Shown here: positions 11,763 to 24,179 of the stretch, piece by piece
Layout of the letters: every line of letters begins with the position of its first letter
Numbering within the stretch: the first letter of the stretch is position 1
NCBI RefSeq assembly: GCF_040183065.1
Contig: NC_091121.1
Location: 63,458,287 to 63,522,286 of the forward strand
Reading direction: 5' to 3'
DNA from: Periplaneta americana
Taxonomy: Eukaryota; Arthropoda; Insecta; Blattodea; Blattidae
DNA: 64,000 bases
The notes under the pieces: generated by a model
The model's database searches: none
Seen by the model: only the letters and a program-made list of their open reading frames with translations
What the model was told of the DNA's origin: nothing
Program-made: the position numbers and the translations under genes

Positions 11763-12481
11763 ACCAAAAGTTGATTTTAAATATAATATGCTAAGATAAA
11801 CATAATTATACTAGCAATACAGTTAAGTGAAAATTAACATAATTTTATGGTCGGAAGGTTATACTGTAATTTCGGTATATATGGATGAGTATAAAAACTG
11901 AGACAGATTTTACACCATAATTCTTTATGAAAGTAGGCCTATACTTATGCTGAATTAGTGGACACGAATATGAATATTAAGATTAAGTATTTTTTAGGAA
12001 ATATATTTATCAAGGTTATGTTAGAATACTTACATCCTTTATAACACTTCTGTTCCAAAGGCAACTTATTTCTTTTTTAATATACCGATTTATTCCAAAT
12101 TTTCAATCAGGATCTATGTAGTCATTTCGCAGCTTTCACTGACAGCTAATTTCCCTAAACATTAAAAATGTAGATTATTTTAACATTTATATAGCTTCGT
12201 GTCTTCGCGCCTTTGGATTGATAATTTTTGGTAAGTTGGTATTTATATTATAAAATTTCCCTTTTCGTTTCTTACTGATTTAAAATTTCTCTGGCTGCAG
12301 ATACGTATCGATATGTCAAAATGTCACGCACTTATTATCAGTATTATATACATGAGCTTCAATGTAATATATTCTATTTATTGTTAATATTGAGTAAATA
12401 TTTTAGGGAAAATATACGTTTTTATATTCTCAAGCTTTAATTGTACTTTTTATTTTTACCGTCAGAGGGCAAGAGCGAAAT
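11763..12481. promoter_or_regulatory. Presumed promoter/5' UTR region of the XKR gene
   Basis: No coding frame. Translation starts at 12482 in the context GAAATATGGCGGCGG. This overlaps the AANATGGCGGC consensus of YY1/Pho-type zinc-finger proteins, which is common just downstream of TATA-less promoters. Neither a TATA box nor an initiator can be assigned. Confidence 0.3.
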
Positions 12482-12635
12482 ATGGCGGCGGTGAAGTCAA
12501 AATCTGGGATTTATTGCTCTTCAAAATTGGAAGATAATGCACAACGGGGGGATAATTCTAAAATGTCTTTCAGTATTTTTGATACATTCCTCATATTGTT
12601 TTCTATGGTAACATTTATTGTGGATCTGTGTACAG
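12482..12635 (+). CDS. XK-related protein, exon 1; main entry for the gene
   Basis: XK-related proteins are multipass plasma-membrane proteins. Some (mammalian XKR8, worm CED-8) act as caspase-activated phospholipid scramblases. The exon starts at ATG 12482 and ends TGTACAG/GTGAGA (phase 1), encoding 51 residues: a polar N-terminus, then a first membrane segment (TFLILFSMVTFIVDLC). It joins exon 2 as ...VDLCT-DVFLVVDYFN. The D/VDY pattern after the first helix is typical of the family. The open frame running on to 12829 is intron read-through. Exons 1-3 give about 177 residues, roughly the N-terminal 40 percent of a normal member; the rest was not found in the window. Family call good; the paralogue is not determined. 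Confidence 0.8.
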
Positions 12636-13086
12636 GTGAGAAATGCTACTGTGAACTTCCACTACTGTTTGGCAGTTACATATATCACCTACGCCTACCC
12701 TTCGTTAAGCACCGGTACTTTGTCCCATTGAGTTTATATACAAGATACCTTAGGTTAAAATTGTGTGTAATATTAAGAATAAAAGAAGTGTCAATTTATC
12801 TTCACGCCTGTATGTGGCATAAAATGTAATGTAAGGGCATGTAATAAACAGAATGACAATGGAAGTAAAATGTTCTCGAATACTAGAATATGTATCACTG
12901 CTGTGATAAGTTTAGGGTTTTGTTTTACTTGTAACCAATCTAAGTTAGATATACCAGTTTGAAATGTGTTTTCTTTCGAATTGATAAGTTCAATATTTAC
13001 TACTGTATTATGAAGGTCAAACATTACCGGTATAAGTTACCTTAGGAGTAGAAGTAAAGTAGACAATTGGTGTGATTTATTTTCAG

Positions 13087-13270
13087 ATGTGTTTCTTGTA
13101 GTGGATTATTTCAATCGTGGACATATTTATTGGGCTGTGAGTACGTTCCTGCTGATTGTTCTCCCAGCGACTGTTGTACAGATGTTCAGCATGCGCTGGC
13201 ACATTGTGGATGAGACTGCAAGTCGATATCACTGGCTTGCACACATATTCCTATTGGGCATTATTCACAG
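13087..13270 (+). CDS. XK-related protein, exon 2
   Basis: A 184-bp exon (acceptor TGATTTATTTTCAG, donor ATTCACAG/GTAATT), phase 1 in and phase 2 out. It encodes DVFLVVDYFNRGHIYWAV, a second hydrophobic helix (STFLLIVLPATVVQMFS), a polar loop and the beginning of a third (WLAHIFLLGIIH). The order of helix, VQ-containing loop and H-rich helix start follows XKR proteins. The next intron is about 10 kb and is filled with a LINE and other repeats. Confidence 0.88.
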
Positions 13271-14438
13271 GTAATTGACGTAACTTCCTGAATGTTTTAT
13301 TAGTATTAGGCCTTTATAAGTTGACAAAGTTTTAATTACTAACTGAAGGAGTTTGTCTCTGTTATCGCCTTCAACCTGCAAGAAATATGAATAGCTTGTA
13401 TTATAGTCAACTAAAGAATGAACGTGACAGTTCATCATGTGATCGCAATGCTTTGTTAAATCATTCACTTCGTTGATACAGCAGTAACAATTGAATGAAA
13501 GCCACAGATTTATAAATATTTCAAATGCTTGTGAAGTAAAACTAAAAAAGCAATAGATAATATTAATGCATTTCTTACCTTGCATTGAGAGCAACATCTG
13601 CTCTTTTAACAGATCTCTAGATACTTGTAATGAATATCGTTATTTCACACGTTCCTCTTCAAAATATATTTCTGAATTATAAAATAGGCCCTAATCCTCG
13701 AGCTTGAATTTTGAGTATTGAACTTCTTCTGGATTGAATTTTGAGTGTTGAACTTCTACCGATTTTCCCTTGAACATAAGTTACGTAAAGATAAATAACT
13801 AAATGCATAAACATTAGGTAACATAAGAAAAAATTGAAGTGATATGCAGCGATAGGCAATGCATGATTGTCTTTTGATTACAATCTTTTTGTATAAAAAA
13901 TATGGGGTAGGGAAGTCTTATAAGAATTGGTTCAACCCACGCACAGAAATTGATTTCATTTGTCTGTCTAGGCCATACTTACTATCATAATTGACTAATT
14001 ATGTTGTTTCCATGACTCATAGACTGAAGACTTGGTCTTATATTATATTATGTTAATGTAATTCATAAAACCCGGATGAGAATGTGTAACATATTGGCTC
14101 TTCTGACTTTATGGTTGTGAAAACTGGGCAATCAAGGCAAAAGATAAATCAAGAATAACTGCAGCAGAAATGAAATATTTAAGAAAAACAGCACGTTATA
14201 AATGAAACGACTGCAAAACAAATTAGAAATTTTGGAAGAATTGAGCTTTGAACAAATTTTAAATCGTGTCAAAGTGTATACAACATGTCAACATGCCCTG
14301 CGACAGATATCCTAGATTACTAAAACAATTACACCCCGGCAGTTACAAGAAAACCTGGAAGACCACTGAAGAGACTTCTCGATCTCTAATAAGAGACCGG
14401 AATAGGCCAATCTGTGGCCCAAACTCCTTGGAAGGTGC

Positions 14439-14440
<2 letters not shown>
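13271..14440. other. XKR intron 2, 5' part: nothing recognised
   Basis: AT-rich intronic sequence. A near-duplicate pair of words (GAATTTTGAGTATTGAACTT and GAATTTTGAGTGTTGAACTT) lies at about 13705-13757. No gene-like frames. Confidence 0.5.
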
Positions 14441-14481
<41 letters not shown>

Positions 14482-14531
14482 CGATGACGACGACGACGAG
14501 GAGGAGGAGGAGGAGGAGGATGATGAGGATG

Positions 14532-14577
<46 letters not shown>
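14440..14577. repeat. Compound GAT/GAC/GAG trinucleotide repeat
   Basis: About 135 bp of GAT units with a central block of GAC and GAG variants. It is open in both directions (poly-Asp/Glu on one strand, poly-Ile/Leu/Val on the other), which explains two spurious open frames. Intronic to XKR. Confidence 0.95.
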
Positions 14578-14578
<1 letters not shown>

Positions 14579-14650
14579 ATAACTCACATAGTAATTTTCG
14601 ACCACAGAGGAATGTGTGATAACCAAAAAGTGATATCTGTCAAATGTTAG

Positions 14651-15507
14651 AGATGAGCATTTTATGACAACAGTGTACTAGTTACCATGAAAACACTCAT
14701 GCTCATTGTCTACGATAGATGATATAGTAACTCCCAGCGAACGTTCCTGATGTTTCTGTCGACTGATCAGCAGTAGGTGCCCCACGCTACGTCTGCTGTT
14801 TGCATCTGCGAACTCAAGGCACTTCGCTGGATTAAAGCTCACATACTACGTTACTGAATAACATTCATTAGCCCTATTAATTCTCCTCATAATAGCTGCT
14901 GGAAATGTTGTCCATTTTGTGTGATTGTCAGAAAGTACCATTCTAGGTCTATGCACTTCATGAAGTTTTTTTAGGTGGAGGGAGGGTGTGTGCAGACGAG
15001 ATAAACATATTCACTAAATTTAGTACTATTATAAATGATTGATTAAATGGCGTTCTTACTCATGTTAATTATGTAAGCATGTGCGGCTTACAGCTGTTTC
15101 GGTGTTTTTTCACACCATCCTCAGAGCCTACTAGATCTCGGCGTCATCTCGAACTTCGCTGCCTATTGTGTGGGTGTATTGTTTTTCTACATGAAACTGG
15201 ATGGCCAGGAAATTTACTTCTGAATTCTTGTTCTGCCACAAGATTTTTTTTTTCTATATGTACATTTTCAGAATTTGTACATATTCACGCACTGAATATG
15301 TAACCATTGAAAGTACAACACAGCATAGGAGAATAAACTAAATTTATTCTTAGAAGACTCACTGCACAGTTGACATGTGGAGTGATCAGCCATCAAGCCC
15401 TTGCAATGCAAGGAGCATCAATGGTAGGGAAAGCAGACCTGGTGCTGATCAGCTGACAGAAATACTGGAAATTCTTTAATTAACTGTACCATACCATACT
15501 TTAGTGG

Positions 15508-15510
<3 letters not shown>
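14651..15510. other. XKR intron 2: nothing recognised
   Basis: No supported coding frame, RNA gene or mobile element. The small open frame at 15079-15303 shows no domain resemblance or splice context. Confidence 0.4.

Positions 15511-15566
<56 letters not shown>
15511..15566. repeat. (TA)n microsatellite
   Basis: About 27 uninterrupted TA units. The overlapping poly-Tyr/Ile open frame on the minus strand is an artefact of the repeat. Confidence 0.97.
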
Positions 15567-15567
<1 letters not shown>

Positions 15568-16319
15568 AACGAGTAATAAAAAGTTGTTGGTTTTGCAGTA
15601 TCCACTCAGTAAAAATGTAGCAGCTTTTTAATTCCAGTCTGAAAATTATAGATGCACGCATTTGCTTGCAACATAATTATCATTATTTATAGCTTACCTG
15701 CAGACTCCACTACCCATTTAAATATAGCGATTCCTGAAGTTATTTTTTGCATGAAACATTGAATATGAAATAATATGATGTTTAGGCAATGCTACTTATA
15801 CAACTATATTGAACAGAAATAACGATTTTCTGAGGGAGAAAATAGATTAAAATTCACCGAAAAAAATTTAATATCCCTTTTTTTTTTAACTTCTTTGTCT
15901 ACTCTTACTTAATTTCATCTCTTCTCCTTTAACTTTGTTTCCCATCCTTTATACAACATTCCTGCTTACAATAACCTAATGAATTATTTGTAATCTAGTG
16001 TGCTATGCACTTGTTTAAGAAAAACTCCACAGGAAGTCGTTTGATATTAATACAAGTGTTTTGACTTGGCTTTTTGAGGGCTGGACCCATTTGCTTAGGT
16101 TTGATTTGACCCATTGTGTGTCCTATATAATAAGTGATGATTGTCCAAGTCTCACAAGTGGTCCGGGTGACATTCGTGAATCCAACACTGACAGATGGGC
16201 CATCCTGCTTTAGCCCTGATAGAGACAAATAGCTTGATGCCCTAGAGCATGGAATCCCAAGCCCTTTCTGTATCAGAAACCCCTACTATCCCAAGGATTT
16301 CACACCAGCTTAGTTTCTA

Positions 16320-16510
16320 CTACTGCAGATGATATGAAATGAAGGGAAGGTAGAGAGTGTTGGTGAAATGAAAGAGGAAAATGGAGTACCCCTAAAAATA
16401 ACTCTCTGCAATGTCTGTTTTGTCCACCACAAATTGCATCACGACCAGGCTGGGTTAGGCGGGCTTCCTAGTTGGAAGACTAACACACTAGTGTTGAGTC
16501 ACAGACGCAG
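16320..16510 (-). mobile_element. Probable SINE, degraded
   Basis: The minus strand runs from a tRNA-like head near 16505 (GTGTTAGTCTTCCAACTAGG) to a 3' part ending TTCATTTCATATCATCTGCAG near 16323, an arrangement I associate with cockroach SINEs. Box B is degenerate. The identification rests on recalled family shape. Confidence 0.4.
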
Positions 16511-16519
16511 CTATCTATT

Positions 16520-16866
16520 ACCTTACTTACTTACTGTTACCTTACTAAGGAACCCGGAGGTTCATTGCCGCCCTCACATAAGCCTGCCATCAGTCCCTAT
16601 TCTGAGCAAGATTAATCCAGCCTCTACCATTATATTCCACCTCCCTCAAATCCATTTTAATATTATCCTCTCATCTGCATTTTGGCCTCCCCAAAGGTCT
16701 TTTTCCCTCAGATCTTCCAACTAACACACCCATATGTGCTACATGCCCTACCCATCTTAAACGTCTGGATCTAATATTCCTAATTATATTAGATGTACAA
16801 TACAATGTGTGCAGTTCTGTACTGTGTAACTTTCTCCATTTTCGTGTAACTTCAGACTGCATCACA
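16520..16866 (-). mobile_element. 3' fragment of a LINE
   Basis: The minus strand encodes EVTRKWRKLHSTELHTLYCT, then a long stretch ending RSRRLRWVGHVAHMG and EGKRPLGRPKCR, then in another frame the WEDNIKMDLREV-type tail, and ends at the TAAGTAAGTAA terminus (16520). Frameshifts make it non-coding. Same family as 2940, 20962 and 48560. Confidence 0.85.
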
Positions 16867-17714
16867 AAAGTTTCTCAGCCAAATAATAACAGACATTTCC
16901 CATATCCATTTAGCATTTAATTTCCTCTCGAGTACCATTTATATTTGTTACTGTTATTCCAAGATATTTGAATTTTTCCACCTTTTAAAAGGATAAATTT
17001 CCAATTTTTATATTTCCATTTCGTACTATATTCTGGCCACGAGACATAATCATATACTTTTGTGTATGTGTGCGTGTGCATGTGTGTGTGTTGTTGTTGT
17101 TTTTTTTTTTTTCCTTGTAATGCTATTGTGACATGAGACGCCAGAATATTAATTCTTCAATTTATATCATGTTTGATATGTTGTAGACTGAAAATTACAT
17201 AGCAAATAAATACTTTAATAGCTACTCAGTTCAACTTATCTGAAACCAAACATTAATATGACGTTCAAATTTCAATGAAGTTCATGGGACATGAATTCAT
17301 AGCCAGCAGCAAACAGCTGATATCAATCAGTAAGGGCAAGTTACTTTAATTAGAAGACAAATTTGTAGGCCTATAGAGTGAGTGGATTTTCTGTTCATGA
17401 GCTTTAAGATACTAAATTTATGGTGAGGCAAAGTGTGTTGCAAGGGCAATGGCTAAACTTTATCACGAACCCTCTCCATAGTTTTGGCTTCCTGCACATT
17501 TGTTGCCCAGAGATCAAGAATAAGAGAAATTTATGATCTAATCTAATCAGTGGTTACTATATGTTCTACAAACATGATATTTTGTTATATTAAAATGGAG
17601 GTACGAAATAGAAGTAAACTTTATTAGACAGTTTTGTTCAGTGAACTGTACTGTACCATCTACATATATTTAGCATAGCTTATCATTTAGACCCTGTGTA
17701 CTTTCTTATTAGTG
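16867..17714. other. XKR intron 2: nothing recognised
   Basis: Contains a short (GT)n/poly-T run at about 17060-17112. No gene or element could be identified. Confidence 0.4.
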
Positions 17715-18313
17715 GCTGCAAAAGGGTATCTGTCGGATACAGGAGGGAGAGCCATTAATCCTTCCCATTGAAGGCTTTAAGGAGCCAACCTGGACAAATA
17801 CCCAATGTCCCATCCCTACCCTCCCGTGGTGCAGCTGTTAGTAAGCGTAATTTTACAAGCTGAACTAAAGGGAGGGGCTACTCATCAATTAGCACTGGTC
17901 AGCTTGATGAGTTAATGACTGAATTTGGTATAATTTTCCTCTAACCAATACCTAATTCCCTCTTTACCCTTTCCTATCCAGTCCTCTGACTGAACTCTTA
18001 CTTTCTTCGACCCTGACAGCATTAGAGCATTCGAGGCCTAGGGGTTCATTTCCCTTTCCTTCCTCCTCTTTCTACTTTTCTGTTCCTAGTGCTGACCTGC
18101 TATGGCACTAAAATCGTCCTCCAGTGGCTTAAGGAGGGAAAGATGGTGATCAACAAGATCTCCCAGCTAGGTCCAATGGACCCGTCGACCAACAGCAGGT
18201 GTGGTCCTCCAGACATTCTAGGGGTTGTGTGTGAATGAAGTAGCCACCAAAACGTTAAAATATGGTGTTCACTTAAATCGGCTACAACTTGCCATTTTTC
18301 ACTCCAATATGAA

Positions 18314-19666
18314 ATGAGTACCATTAAGGTAAAATTATCCGGAGGTAAAATAGTCCCCCAATCGGATCTCCGGGCGGGGACTACTTTAATGGTACAGAAT
18401 CAACTAAACATCTTACAATGGAATGCTGGCAGTATAACATCAGCCAAGAAGACTGAACTAGTCAATATACTCTCAGATAATAATATAGATATCTTCCTTA
18501 TTCAAGAAGCAAACCTTAATGCTGACCAATTAAAATATTTTAATTTTAAAGGTTTTAATATGAAATTGTTACCCAAAGGTAGACAGATCAGTAGTGGAAT
18601 TCTCGCAGGTACATCAAAGAAATTAATTACAAATTTTCAAATCATAAAAGAAATGGATAATCAAGACAAATTAGAACTAATAAAAATTGAAGTATGGAAA
18701 AATCAACAACATTTCAAAATCTACAGTGCCTATAACCCACCTAATAATCCCCTTGATCTAACTTTGTTTGATTTACAACCTAAAACTATCATAATTGGTG
18801 ACTTTAATGCCCACTCCCAACTTTGGGGCTACGATAATGTAAACCAACCTGGAAAAATGATCATGGACCTCTTAAATACTACAACCGCAGAACTTGTCTA
18901 CAGAAAAGAAGATCCCCCTACTTTCATTCATTATTCTGGTTCTGGTACAAATCCAGACTTATTACTAGTAACATCAGATATCCATCACGAAACCAAGAAA
19001 AAAATAATTGAAGACCCTGGATCTGGCCATAGAGTCATCATTGCTTCTATCCATCTCCACCAAAACCGAAGAAAAGAACCCTACAATAACAAAATAACAT
19101 GGAACTTTAAGAAAGCGAATTGGAAACTATTTACAACAGAACTCGACGAACACCTCAAGGTCAGCACACCACTAATGGAAAATACAAACTCAGATAGATT
19201 GAACAAATATTTCTGTGAATCCCTTCTTAAAATTGCAAAAAAGCACATTCCCCGAGGCAAACCAAAAAAATACACCCCATTCTGGACAGAAAACCTGACT
19301 TTATTGAAACAAGATAGAGATAAAGCAAGAACCAAAGCAGAACATAGCAAAACACCAGAAGATACTCAAGATTGGAGGAAGAAGACTGCCATTCTTAAAA
19401 AAGCAATCATAACAGCAAAAAAGAATAGTTTCAACAAATTTATTGAAAATATTAATTACAGAACCGATAGCACTAAAACATACAAATTTCTGAAGAATAT
19501 TTCCAATACACAGGAAAATACTAGCCAACCTATTATTCATAATAACAAAACACTAACAGATAGTAGAGATATAGCAAACGCATTTAATAAACACTACTCA
19601 AACTCTCACAGATTACATCCCAATACCAAAAAAACTGACAAATTTATCAAAAAGAGAATTACATAA
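18314..19666 (+). pseudogene. LINE endonuclease region (450 aa open)
   Basis: The longest open frame in the window. It holds an endonuclease/exonuclease/phosphatase fold: LNILQWNAGSI (catalytic N), IFLIQEANL (catalytic E), YSAYNPP, then GDFNAHSQLWGY (catalytic D/N) and the PDLLLVT and SGHRVI blocks with the terminal D/H. This enzyme nicks the target to prime reverse transcription. The start could lie at ATG 18314 or at a later in-frame ATG. The frame ends early, just before the reverse transcriptase, because of a frameshift, so it is a broken polyprotein rather than a host gene. Confidence 0.85.
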
Positions 19667-20947
19667 AAATAATAAAAACAATATTACTAGTACAAAACCT
19701 GAAATATTTCATCAAAATTTTACTTCCAAAGAATTAACTCTAGCTATACAAAATTTAAAAACCAAGAAATCTCCTGGCCCCGACAACATTCATTCCGAAT
19801 TTTTTAAACATCTGGAGGAAAAAGCCAAGTCTGTACTTTTATCCATTTTCAATTTATCATGGAACACCTCAATTCCTGCAGCTTGGAAAAAAGCAATCAT
19901 TGTACCAATTCACAAAAAAGGGAAACCTACTCATGATGTTAATAGTTATCGACCAATAGCACTATTAAGCATGATAGCAAAAACCATGGAGTCCATGATC
20001 TCCTACAGATTAACTTGGTATTTAGAATCCCAAAATCTTTTATCACCAAGACAAGCCGGCTTTCGACAACTACACTCTACCAATGAACAAGTCATATGCC
20101 TCAGCCAAGAAATAAAAGACAGTTTAAACAAGAAAGAAGATACCTTCGCAATATTTATTGACTTTCAGTTAGCATATGACTTTGTTTGGAGAAATAAATT
20201 ATTACTAAAACTCCAGAAATTAGGTATCTCCAGCAACATGTTCAGATGGATATCAGAATTCCTTAGTCAATGATTCATTGCCACTAAATTCAATAACTCA
20301 CTTTCTAGTTACAGACAAACATATCGAGGTCTACCTCAGGGTGCTGTCCTCAGCACAACTTTATTCAATATTTATATAAATGACTTACCCTCCCTATTAG
20401 AGGAATCAAACATGAAAACAGCACTATTTGCAGATGATATAGTTTTGTGGACTTCCGGATCTTACAGACATAGAGACAAAATTCAAAATTCTGCTCTTAA
20501 AGCTCTAAATCAACTACATGAATGGAATACATCAAATTTGATGACACTCAATTTAAGCAAAAGTAACTACCAAATATTTTCACTCGGTAAAAAAGAAAGA
20601 GAATTCAATATCCAATACAATGGCTAACACATTCCTAGCACTTATGAATCCAAATATCTTGGAGTTATTTTCGATAGTAAGTTAACATGGAGCAACCATT
20701 TGAAATACATTTCTGAAAAAGCTCGTAAAAGATTCTCCCTTCTAAAAAGACTAGCAGGAAAGAAATGGGGATGCTCTAGGAATACTTTGAACACTACATA
20801 CAAAATGTTTATACAGCCAGTGCTGACATACTGCGGAGAAATTTTGATTACTTCACCTTTCATAAACGACATAGAATATGTTCAAAACCAAGCTCTCAGA
20901 CTCATTACTGGTGGAATCAAAACAACTCCAATAGATTCTATGAGATT
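19667..20947 (+). pseudogene. LINE reverse-transcriptase region, broken
   Basis: In the frame after 19655: KKSPGPDNIHSEFFKHL, AWKKAIIVPIHKKGK, SYRPIALLSMIAKTME, QAGFRQLHSTNEQ, IFIDFQLAYDFVW (palm motif with the first Asp), RGLPQGAVLSTTLFNIYIND and the catalytic FADDIVLW at about 20426-20449. In-frame stops at about 20271 and 20625 interrupt it. All standard RT blocks are present and in order. Confidence 0.88.
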
Positions 20948-20961
20948 CCTCACTAACATTA

Positions 20962-21222
20962 CTTACTTACTTACTTACTTACAAATGGCTTTTAAGGAAC
21001 CCGAAGGTTCATTGCCGCCCTCACATAAGCCCGCCATTGGTCCCTATCCTATGCAAGATTAATCCAGTCTCTATCATCATATCCCACCTCCCTCAAATCC
21101 ATTTTAATATTATCCTCCCATCTACGTCTCGGCCTCCCTAAAGGTCTTTTTCCCTCCGGTATTGTGGGTCCCTATCACCACGGCGTGGCGCGTCCTCAGG
21201 TTGCGGATAGAGGAGACGGCCT
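20962..21222 (-). mobile_element. Inserted LINE-tail element with 14-bp target duplication
   Basis: A 261-bp insertion in the opposite orientation within the LINE at 17.7-22.3 kb. It is flanked by CCTCACTAACATTA (20948-20961) and CCTTACTAACATTA (21223-21236), one mismatch. Its 3' half is the WEDNIKMDLREV/MNLRVP tail ending TAAGTAAGTAA. Its 5' part (ACGCGCCACGCCGTGGTGAT and onwards) is not found in the other copies here, so it may be a SINE that borrowed a LINE tail or a 5'-truncated LINE. Confidence 0.85.
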
Positions 21223-21239
21223 CCTTACTAACATTAACA

Positions 21240-21900
21240 GCATCAAAATGACAATAGAAGAAAAAGCACTGATTCAATATGAAAAACTTATCAGATTACC
21301 AGGAAACAATTGGCATTCATACAGTCCTCTCTGTAGATTGAAAACTCAAAAAAGTTTCATATCCATTGTTCAAGAATTAAAACAGAAAATCAATATCCTG
21401 AATTTAAAAGAAAACTTACAAATTAAACCAAACCCTTTAACTCTATTAAATATAGAATATAATCTGAATTTAACAGAAGAAATACTGAAATCAGAAGTAA
21501 ACACTGAAATACTGAAACAATTGTCTTTAGAGACAATTAATATTAGGTACCCTCCACAAAACTGGCTTTATTTATACACCGACGGATCCTTGATCTCCAG
21601 AGAACAAGGTGCCGGAGCAGGTGTTACGTGCTGTCTCTTCTCACTTTATAGATCTCTTGGATATGGAACAACAAGTTTTGATGGAGAAATCATTGCAATA
21701 AGGGAAAGTCTCAGGAATCTTCTATGCCACATCAATAAATTTAGGAATGCAGTTATGTCAGACTCCAAAGCAGCTATTCTATCAATAGTCTCTAAACACA
21801 CACCTTCATCTCAAACAGCAGAAATAACTAAAATTCTCTCTCAATTAATATCACTCAATAAAAGAATTGTATTCCAATGGATACCATCCCATTGTGGAAT
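21240..21900 (+). pseudogene. LINE RNase H domain
   Basis: LYLYTDGSLI (first Asp), SFDGEIIAIRESL (Glu), VMSDSKAAILSIV (Asp) and FQWIPSHCGI followed after a one-base deletion by NENADALAKKG (last Asp): the four acidic residues of a type-I RNase H in the right order. It degrades the RNA strand during cDNA synthesis. The frame breaks near 21898. Confidence 0.88.
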
Positions 21901-22352
21901 CTGGGAAATGAGAATGCGGATGCTTTAGCAAAGAAGGGCAGCACTGCTACTTACAGACCTGTTACTAAATCTACGTATTACTCTATGAAAAGATTTATTA
22001 AATCTACATACTTAGACTTCAACAAACAAAATTTAATAACACAATCCCAAGGGAAAAAATGGAACTCTCTGCATCAAAATCCACAGTTAATTCCCGATTT
22101 ACCACGCAAATCGTCTGTAGCTGCATTTAGATTGGCAATAGGCCATGATTGTTTGGCCAAATACCTGCATAGAATTGGAATATATCAGTCCCCTAACTGT
22201 CCATTGTGCAACTCAAACTAAGAAATGGATTCGGAACACCTCAAAATCTGTGCTTCATTGGCTGGTCATGATAATATCTTTGAAAAATATTGGAGTGCAA
22301 GAGGTCAAATGACTTCATTGTCAAATGCCTGGCATTAGAAAACAACAACAAC

Positions 22353-23332
22353 TTTCTTATTAGTAGAGACTGGCATAATATGAAAAACATTTTGCCGAAA
22401 CATGAAATACATTTCTCAATGCTAAAATAGCTTTGTTCCTAAATAATCTGGACCCGCTAACCATAGGCATGCATGGATCTCCATACAGTGAGGATTTGCG
22501 CGTAGGTAATATAACCTCCATAACATAAAAATATGGTTCCTACATTAAAACTTTTGTACTTTCTGCTACGTCTTTCTTATATTGGAGAGCCTGAGAGTTA
22601 ATGGCTTTATTGCCAAGAAGACAGCATTAGTTAACAACAACAACATGAATATTTGCAAACTAAACTTTTAGAAATTAATAGTTTTGTCTATATTTAATAT
22701 GTTATCAAATAAAGTACAATAAATCTACATAATTAAACAGTTTGTCAGCATCATCAAATCCTTACCTGAATCCAAAAACTAGGTAAATCAGTCTTATATA
22801 CTGGTACTGAAGGAAACAAAAAAAAAGTTCTTAAATCAGCTGGACTATCTACATTGGTTACAGTACAACATAAGTAACTTGTCAGTTAATAAAAAAAACC
22901 CACGAAGTTACGAAAAGAGGAGAAATTAAGTAGACAGAAAAATTTATGATTGAAACAAGTTTAAAACATTAATTTACACGCATAAAAGCAGACATGACAA
23001 CACTAAATAGACTCACTGGATTCGAAAGAATAAGCGAATATGGAATAGGAACCACTTCATCTTTATTGTCTGTTTATAATATCTGAAAGGCCTGGTTCAT
23101 TGTTACAGAAATATTAATGAGGGAGCAAAAGTCATGCAACATATGGGAAAGTACGAAGATTTTTGTGAAATGTGACGACTTTACCAAAATATTACGAAAA
23201 ATTTTGGCGTTAATTACATTCCACACATTGCGAATTGTGAAAATCCTTGTTCCCATACCACTAGCAGAAATAGTTTAGAAAATTAAATTTCGTATTTTGC
23301 CTGTCTCTATGTATTAGAATTTCTTTGCATAG
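22353..23332. other. XKR intron 2, 3' part: nothing recognised
   Basis: AT-rich, no supported coding frame. The open frame 23074-23256 on the minus strand shows no family resemblance. Confidence 0.4.
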
Positions 23333-23523
23333 GTACGTGCTTGTGCTGAAAACGGGACTTGAAGCTAGGACATCTGGTGATCCTACAGACTTTCAACGCC
23401 TTTACCACCAACAGAGTGATATCTGCATGCTGCACTTGTTTGAATCATTCATGGAGTCTGCTCCACAGCTTGTTCTTCAGTTGTACATTATGGTTTCCCT
23501 CGAATCCTGGCAGTCATGGACTG
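23333..23523 (+). CDS. XK-related protein, exon 3
   Basis: A 191-bp exon (acceptor TTCTTTGCATAG, donor TGGACTG/GTGAGT), phase 2 in and 1 out, continuing exon 2 as GIIHR-YVLVLKTGLEAR. The segment LYHQQSDICMLHLFESFMES and then APQLVLQLYIMV is the strongest family signature: XKR proteins carry a conserved D(I/M)xMLRLFExFLExxPQLxLQLYI-type block here. The following exons (membrane segments of the C-terminal half) were not found in the remaining 40 kb. They may lie beyond the window or be short exons I missed. Confidence 0.9.
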
Positions 23524-24179
23524 GTGAGTAACTATACTTTATAATTAATATTCATTTGAAAGACGCTGGTGGGGATGCCATCAAGAAATGTTTAATAACA
23601 TCAGAGAAAGAATTTTGTCCAAATCTGCTTAAACAATATGTCTGTTTGCCTCGCCAAAAACAGTGACCCACTAAATTCAACTTCACAAATCAGCTCTCTG
23701 AGAGATGTTATGATTTCATTGCATATTCAGTGTCTGAGATGAAAATACTGATGTATGTGATACAGCACAACTTGTAGTTTTCATTAGAGATATGAACAAA
23801 AATCTATAAATTACAGAACTTTTAAATGTTCCAATGAAAGACACGATGTGCCAACATCATAACATGTTTAGAAGAAGATGTAGATAATTTCAGTTTTCCA
23901 TGCTGGTCGCCATTGCAAAGGATGAAGCACCTGATATGATTGTTTCCAAGAATAGAATAGTCTACTCAGACTTCTGAGTAAAGCTTAGTGCCTTCGTTTA
24001 CATTTTCATTTCATGTATGTATATATATATACATATACTGTATGTTGGACCAAAAATATCTGTGTGCAAAAACTGTTAAATTGGGCAATGTTATGAATGA
24101 AGCGACAAAACTGTAAATGTTATCATCTCAAATACTCTAAATCGTCGTCAGTTTCGAACACTTCTTGCAGACTTTGAGG

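Larger units (their letters stand above)
17715..22352 (+). mobile_element. Near full-length EN-RT-RNaseH non-LTR retrotransposon
   Basis: A GC-richer leader (17715-18313), presumably the 5' UTR, precedes a polyprotein with an apurinic-type endonuclease (18314-19666), reverse transcriptase (about 19660-20950) and RNase H (21240-21900). A CPLCNSN cysteine cluster follows, then the TGGCATTAG terminus and a CAA-rich tail. EN plus RT plus RNase H in this order is the layout of the I group of LINEs. The copy is dead: frame change near 19655, stops at about 20271 and 20625, a 261-bp insertion at 20962, a one-base loss near 21898 and a stop at 22219. It lies sense within XKR intron 2. Confidence 0.9.

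Noticed and set aside
12636..12829. Continuation of the open frame after XKR exon 1
   Set aside because: A consensus donor at 12636 and an in-phase exon at 13087 give family-like sequence. The read-through has no resemblance.
14312..14650. Poly-Asp/Glu and poly-Ile open frames
   Set aside because: Direct translation of a GAT/GAC/GAG repeat; no flanking gene structure.
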